This document shows positions 50,094-53,722 of a DNA stretch of 53,722 nucleotides, one piece after another; within the stretch, counting starts at the first letter, position 1; each line of letters begins with the position of its first letter. The notes beneath the pieces were generated by a model. The model was not told the DNA's origin and searched no databases. It saw nothing but the letters and a program-made list of their open reading frames with translations. The DNA lies in the NCBI GenBank assembly GCA_009779405.1, contig WREI01000008.1, forward strand, positions 1 through 53,722. Direction: 5' to 3'. This stretch comes from Clostridiales bacterium. GTDB taxonomy: Bacteria; Bacillota; Clostridia; Christensenellales; CAG-138. Position numbers and translations under genes: made by a program.

Positions 50094-52193
50094 ATGAAAG
50101 GAAAAGCGAACAAGAGCATACGCGGCAATCGTTCTCTCCTGCGTTTTTACAGGGGCGCGCACCATAAGATTCGCAAGCGGCATTTTTTCCTTGCCGCCGG
50201 CGTTTTGTGTTATGCCGTTCTCTGTATGGCCATCTCTTTTATACTGTCCCGGATGTCGCTGCACAGGCTGGACGTCAACCGCATCATCGGCGCGCCGCAG
50301 TCGCTCCTTATCTACGATATGAACGGAGAGGAGATCTCCTGCCTGTATGGCGCGGAGAACCGCATCCCCGTTTCCATTGAAACCCTGCCTCCCCATCTCG
50401 TGGACGCCTTTATCGCGGCGGAGGACGCGCGCTTCTTCTCGCATCCCGGTTTTGACCTCATCCGCATCGGCGGCGCCGTGTTGCAGGATTTGAAATCCAT
50501 GTCCTACGCGGAGGGGGCATCGACCATCACACAGCAGCTGATGAAGCTGTCCCACTTGTCGCCCGATAAAAACCTCGTCCGCAAGATCGATGAGGTCATT
50601 TTGTCCTATCAGATCGAACAGAGCTATTCCAAAGAGGAGATATTGGAGCTGTATCTGAACTATGTGTATTTCGGCAACGGCTGCTATGGCATCGAAGCCG
50701 CGGCGCGCCGTTATTTCGGCGTATCGGCGAGCGAGCTCTCCCTGTCGCAGAGCGCGCTGCTGGCCGGGGTGGTGAACGCACCCAACCGTCTCGCGCCGAA
50801 TCAGTTTCCCGAGGCCGCCCTGCGCCGCCGCGATCTCGTCCTCGACTGGATGGAAGATTACGCGTTTATCGAGCCCGCGCAGGCGGCGTTCGCAAAGGCC
50901 GACCCGCTGGCGCTTGCCGAGAGCGAGACCAACGGCAGGCGCGGTTATTATGTGGATCTGGCGCTCACCTCAGCCTGCGAGACCCTCGGCGTGGATATGC
51001 CAACCCTGCTGAGCGGCGGATACCGCATCTATACCGAAATGGATTCCGACTTGCAGGCGCACTGCGAAGAGCTGTTTGACAGGGATGATTACTTCCCCGT
51101 CGTCGCCACAACCGGACCCGACGGTTGGGTGACGCGGGAAGCGCCCAGCGCCGCCATCGTCATCGTTGACGCCGCGGACGGTGGCGTGGCAGCCATTATG
51201 GGCGGCCGCGAAAACGACGTCGCGCTCGCTTTCAACCGCGCCACCCGCATGCGCCGCCAGACGGGCTCCACCATCAAGCCCATATTGGTCTATGCGCCTG
51301 CCCTGCTGCGCGGCTATACCGCCGCCAGCATACTGGCGGATGAACCCGCCGGCTACGGCGACTTTACATCGCAAAACGCGAACGGACAATATGCCGGGCA
51401 GGTTACGCTGCGCCAAGCGGTGACCGATTCGCTGCATGCGCCCGCCGTCTCCGTTCTGTCCACGCTCGGCGTGGAGCACTGCAAGTCCTTTGCCCGGGAT
51501 TTGGGCATCCCCTTTGACGCGCGCGACACGGAGCTTTCCCTCGCGTTCGGCGGCTTCACCTATGGCGTATCCCCCTGCCAGTTGGCGGGAGCCTATGCCG
51601 CTTTCGCAAGCGGCGGCGTCTACCATGAGCCCTATGTCGTATCCCGGATCACGAATTCCGACGGACAGCTCCTCTTCACCCGCAATACGGAGGGCAAGCG
51701 GGTTATGGACAACGGCAATGCCTTTATATTGAACGATATGCTGCAGAGTGCGGTGGAGACCGGCGCGGCAAAGCGTTTGGCGGATCTGGATATCGGGCTG
51801 GCCGCCAGTATCGGCGCATCGAGCGACAACGCATACAGGGATATCTGGCTAGCGGCTTACAATCCGCAATACGCGGCTGTGGTATGGATGGGCTTTGACG
51901 ACAGCAATGGCGGGCGCAGGCTCCCCGGAAACATCAGTGGCGGCGGTTACCCCGCAGAACTGCTGCATGAGGTCTTTTCCCGCATCTACGCGGACGCGCC
52001 TGCGCCACAATTTGTCGTGCCGGACAGCGTTGCACGCTTGGAACTGGACCAATATCAAACGGATATAATCTCGGATAACGCATCTGATTATGAGTATTTT
52101 GTGCGCGGCACGGAACCCCCAAGGTTCAGCGAGCAGGGGATATCCGCGATTTTGCCCTATGTCAAGAAAACCCTGGCAGATTGGTTTCGTTAA
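50094..52193 (+). CDS. Class A penicillin-binding protein with altered transpeptidase motifs
   Basis: 699 residues with a short cytoplasmic part and one membrane helix (~31-52). The GT51 glycosyltransferase (~75-245) is complete: IAAEDARFFSHPGFD (Glu110), EGASTITQQL and YLNYVYFGNGCYGIEAAARRYF. The transpeptidase domain has the active Ser392 in TGSTIKP, but the SxN box reads SLH and the KTG(T/S) box reads SIGAS at ~572-576, where family members have GKTGTT before NDYRDAW (here DNAYRDIW). It can probably polymerise glycan, but cross-linking may be lost. GAAAGG precedes the start region. Confidence 0.9.
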   Translation: MKGKANKSIRGNRSLLRFYRGAHHKIRKRHFFLAAGVLCYAVLCMAISFILSRMSLHRLDVNRIIGAPQSLLIYDMNGEEISCLYGAENRIPVSIETLPPHLVDAFIAAEDARFFSHPGFDLIRIGGAVLQDLKSMSYAEGASTITQQLMKLSHLSPDKNLVRKIDEVILSYQIEQSYSKEEILELYLNYVYFGNGCYGIEAAARRYFGVSASELSLSQSALLAGVVNAPNRLAPNQFPEAALRRRDLVLDWMEDYAFIEPAQAAFAKADPLALAESETNGRRGYYVDLALTSACETLGVDMPTLLSGGYRIYTEMDSDLQAHCEELFDRDDYFPVVATTGPDGWVTREAPSAAIVIVDAADGGVAAIMGGRENDVALAFNRATRMRRQTGSTIKPILVYAPALLRGYTAASILADEPAGYGDFTSQNANGQYAGQVTLRQAVTDSLHAPAVSVLSTLGVEHCKSFARDLGIPFDARDTELSLAFGGFTYGVSPCQLAGAYAAFASGGVYHEPYVVSRITNSDGQLLFTRNTEGKRVMDNGNAFILNDMLQSAVETGAAKRLADLDIGLAASIGASSDNAYRDIWLAAYNPQYAAVVWMGFDDSNGGRRLPGNISGGGYPAELLHEVFSRIYADAPAPQFVVPDSVARLELDQYQTDIISDNASDYEYFVRGTEPPRFSEQGISAILPYVKKTLADWFR

Positions 52194-52220
52194 ATTGAAA
52201 ATTGCATACGACATTTTTCC

Positions 52221-52249
52221 TTGCAAATTTCGCTAAAAAATAGTATCCT
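52221..52249 (+). promoter_or_regulatory. Promoter of the CAP-dockerin gene
   Basis: TTGCAA (52221-52226), 17 bases, TATCCT (52244-52249). Confidence 0.6.
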
Positions 52250-52291
52250 TAAATATGAACACCGAATGAACATATTGGAGGAGAGAAACCT

Positions 52292-53548
52292 GTGAAAACG
52301 AATTGGAAAAAATCATTGTGCCTGCCGGTTGTGCTTTGCCTGCTGCTGGCGCTCATGCCCGGCCTGAGCTTGGCGGCGGACCCGTCGCAGGGTGTGAACG
52401 TGGCGACGCCCACGATGGAGGAGATACGTACGTATTATCAGAACAGAACTTTTGACCTGAACTACCAGGATCAATTTGTAACACAGCCGAGCATCAGCGA
52501 TCCGTTTGTGCTCGGCGAACTGACGCAGGCGACGCAGGAGAATGCTTTAGGCGTTATGAATTTTGTCCGCTATATCGCGGGGATAGACGCCAATGTCACC
52601 TTGGATGCCTCCCATATTGAACACGCGCAGGCTGCCGCGCTGGCCTGTGCGATCTACGGGAACCTGACGCATACGCCGGACGAAGTGATGAGCAAGCCTG
52701 TCGGTATGAGCGACGCGATGTGGAAGCTCTGCAACGATGGCGGACGCGCCACGAACATCGGCGTTTCGGGTTCCACGAACCCGAACTTTACGAGTGGTAT
52801 GCTGCAGGAGAGGATCATCAAGGGCTGGATGAGCGACAACAGCGCGGGCAATATCGTGGCCGTGGGGCATCGGCGCTGGATACTCAATCCCAAGATGGGC
52901 AAGAGCGGCTTTGGGCAGGTGAACGCGCTCTGGGGAACCTATCACGGAAGGTTTTCCGCCATGTACGCGCATGATTCGAGCAACAGCGGCGCAACGCAGA
53001 CCGGCGTCGTATGGCCCGCGCAGAACCAGCCCGTGGAACTGTTTGCGGCCATAGACCCGTGGTCTATCTCCATGAACGTAACGAATTTGGTTGCCGCCAA
53101 TATTCAGGTGACGCTCACGCGGCGCGGCGACGGGCGCGTTTGGAACTTCAGCAATACAGCGGCAGACGGTTTGTTCTATGTGAACAATCAATACTACGGG
53201 CAGCCGGGCTGCATCATCTTCCGGCCCGATGGGGTGGGCAGCTATGCGATCGGCGATGTGTTCGATGTCGTCATCACTGGCGCGAACGTACCCATCTCCT
53301 ATACGGTGCGCTTCTTTACCATCGAGGGCGAATATCCCATAGGCCCGCCGACGATTGTGCCGGGCGACGCGGACTGCAACACCGTGGTCGACGCCGCCGA
53401 TGCCGCGCTGGTGCTGCGTTATCTGGCGGGCCTGGCGGAACTTTCCGACGAGGGCAAGTTAAACGCGAATGTCAATGGCGGCGAGCTTGATTCCAGCGAT
53501 GCCGCGATGATATTGCGCTATTTGGCCGGGCTGATTACGCTGGATTGA
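52292..53548 (+). CDS. Secreted CAP-domain protein with type I dockerin
   Basis: 418 residues from a GTG start with GGAGGAG upstream. Signal peptide ~1-28 (ends LSLA-AD). Residues ~75-230 are a CAP/SCP-like domain (ALGVMNFVRYIAGI, ALACAIYGNLTHTPD, NIVAVGHRRWILNP, GFGQ), with the His/Glu-type site partly visible. A beta domain follows (~250-350). The last ~62 residues are two dockerin repeats (DADCNTVVDAADAALVLRYL and NVNGGELDSSDAAMILRYL), which bind calcium and a cohesin. No cohesin or scaffoldin is in the window. There is no sortase signal, so attachment would be through a cohesin elsewhere. Confidence 0.88.
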   Translation: MKTNWKKSLCLPVVLCLLLALMPGLSLAADPSQGVNVATPTMEEIRTYYQNRTFDLNYQDQFVTQPSISDPFVLGELTQATQENALGVMNFVRYIAGIDANVTLDASHIEHAQAAALACAIYGNLTHTPDEVMSKPVGMSDAMWKLCNDGGRATNIGVSGSTNPNFTSGMLQERIIKGWMSDNSAGNIVAVGHRRWILNPKMGKSGFGQVNALWGTYHGRFSAMYAHDSSNSGATQTGVVWPAQNQPVELFAAIDPWSISMNVTNLVAANIQVTLTRRGDGRVWNFSNTAADGLFYVNNQYYGQPGCIIFRPDGVGSYAIGDVFDVVITGANVPISYTVRFFTIEGEYPIGPPTIVPGDADCNTVVDAADAALVLRYLAGLAELSDEGKLNANVNGGELDSSDAAMILRYLAGLITLD

Positions 53549-53584
53549 GGGGAGCATATGTAATGGTAAAAATTTCTAATAATA

Positions 53585-53722
53585 CCCCCGCCCCCCCCCC
53601 CCCCCCCCCCTCCCCCCCTCCCCCCCTCCCACACCCCCCCCCTTTCCACAACATACTATAAACAAATATTTAAATTTTAAATATAATTTTATATTTTTAT
53701 TAATATATTATTATTATTATAA
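53585..53722. other. Poly-C and AT-only contig end, probable artefact
   Basis: A long C tract with rare T is followed by ~75 bases of A/T only, unlike anything else in the window. It looks like low-quality read ends at a contig edge. No feature is claimed in it. Confidence 0.7.

Noticed and set aside
53585-53722. Poly-C tract as a phase-variable homopolymer
   Set aside because: It sits at the very contig end next to A/T-only sequence and follows a complete gene; artefact is more likely.

Overview
The window looks like a moderately GC-rich Gram-positive Firmicute of the Clostridia type. The reasons are LPXTG-type wall proteins and three sortases, lipoproteins, an L,D-transpeptidase, an amidase and a class A PBP without outer-membrane genes, a DUF1540 (spore-associated) protein, and strong AGGAGG ribosome sites. 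No species can be named from the sequence. The left edge cuts an IS5-type transposase, and the right edge ends in a poly-C/AT tract that looks like assembly noise.

Region 1 (0.2-11.4 kb, mostly + strand) is a complete pilus locus laid out like the streptococcal FCT locus: regulators (an OmpR-like protein with an atypical receiver, and a MerR/GyrI protein), a giant beta-helix adhesin, a signal-peptidase-like protein that has lost both catalytic residues (SipA-like), a two-domain isopeptide pilin, a class B sortase with a C-terminal membrane anchor, an FctA/Spy0128-type two-domain pilin, and a second class B sortase. The first two surface proteins carry an LTG-type sorting signal without proline.

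Region 2 (11.5-23.9 kb, - strand) is a second pilus locus of the SpaA type: a 1695-residue LPETG adhesin with Cys/His repeats, a LytTR regulator with its own promoter region and terminator, then an operon of active signal peptidase, LPETG backbone pilin, class C sortase and NPKTSD basal pilin. This operon runs on into three cytoplasmic genes (small coiled coil, HD domain, DivIVA-like). A frameshifted copy of the adhesin N-terminus lies just upstream of the adhesin.

Region 3 (23.9-30.9 kb) has prs, a small membrane protein, then a DNA methyltransferase gene whose middle has been replaced by an AT-rich island. The island holds the tail of a serine recombinase and two unrecognised genes that may be a two-gene conflict module. 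It is followed by tmk.

Region 4 (30.9-40.5 kb, - strand) is a tightly coupled lipid cluster: an AlbA/Schlafen-type regulator carrying an 11-bp tandem repeat, FakA, an AMP-ligase fused to an acyl carrier domain, a PlsC acyltransferase fused to an LRAT-like domain lacking its catalytic residues, FakB and an alpha/beta hydrolase with a Cys nucleophile. Upstream lie a GPH-type transporter and a small unknown gene. The cluster joins two fatty-acid activation routes (acyl-phosphate and acyl-ACP) with glycerolipid acylation.

Region 5 (40.7-53.7 kb) is mixed housekeeping and envelope: rplM-rpsI, an LRR lipoprotein, a frameshifted metallophosphoesterase, two spore-type proteins, a DUF362 ferredoxin-like protein with a Sfp-type phosphopantetheinyl transferase (a candidate activator of the fused ACP domain), thiolase, an L,D-transpeptidase lipoprotein, an amidase, a class A PBP with an altered KTG motif, and a CAP-dockerin protein. 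Short palindromes ending in CCCCTAC are scattered between genes.
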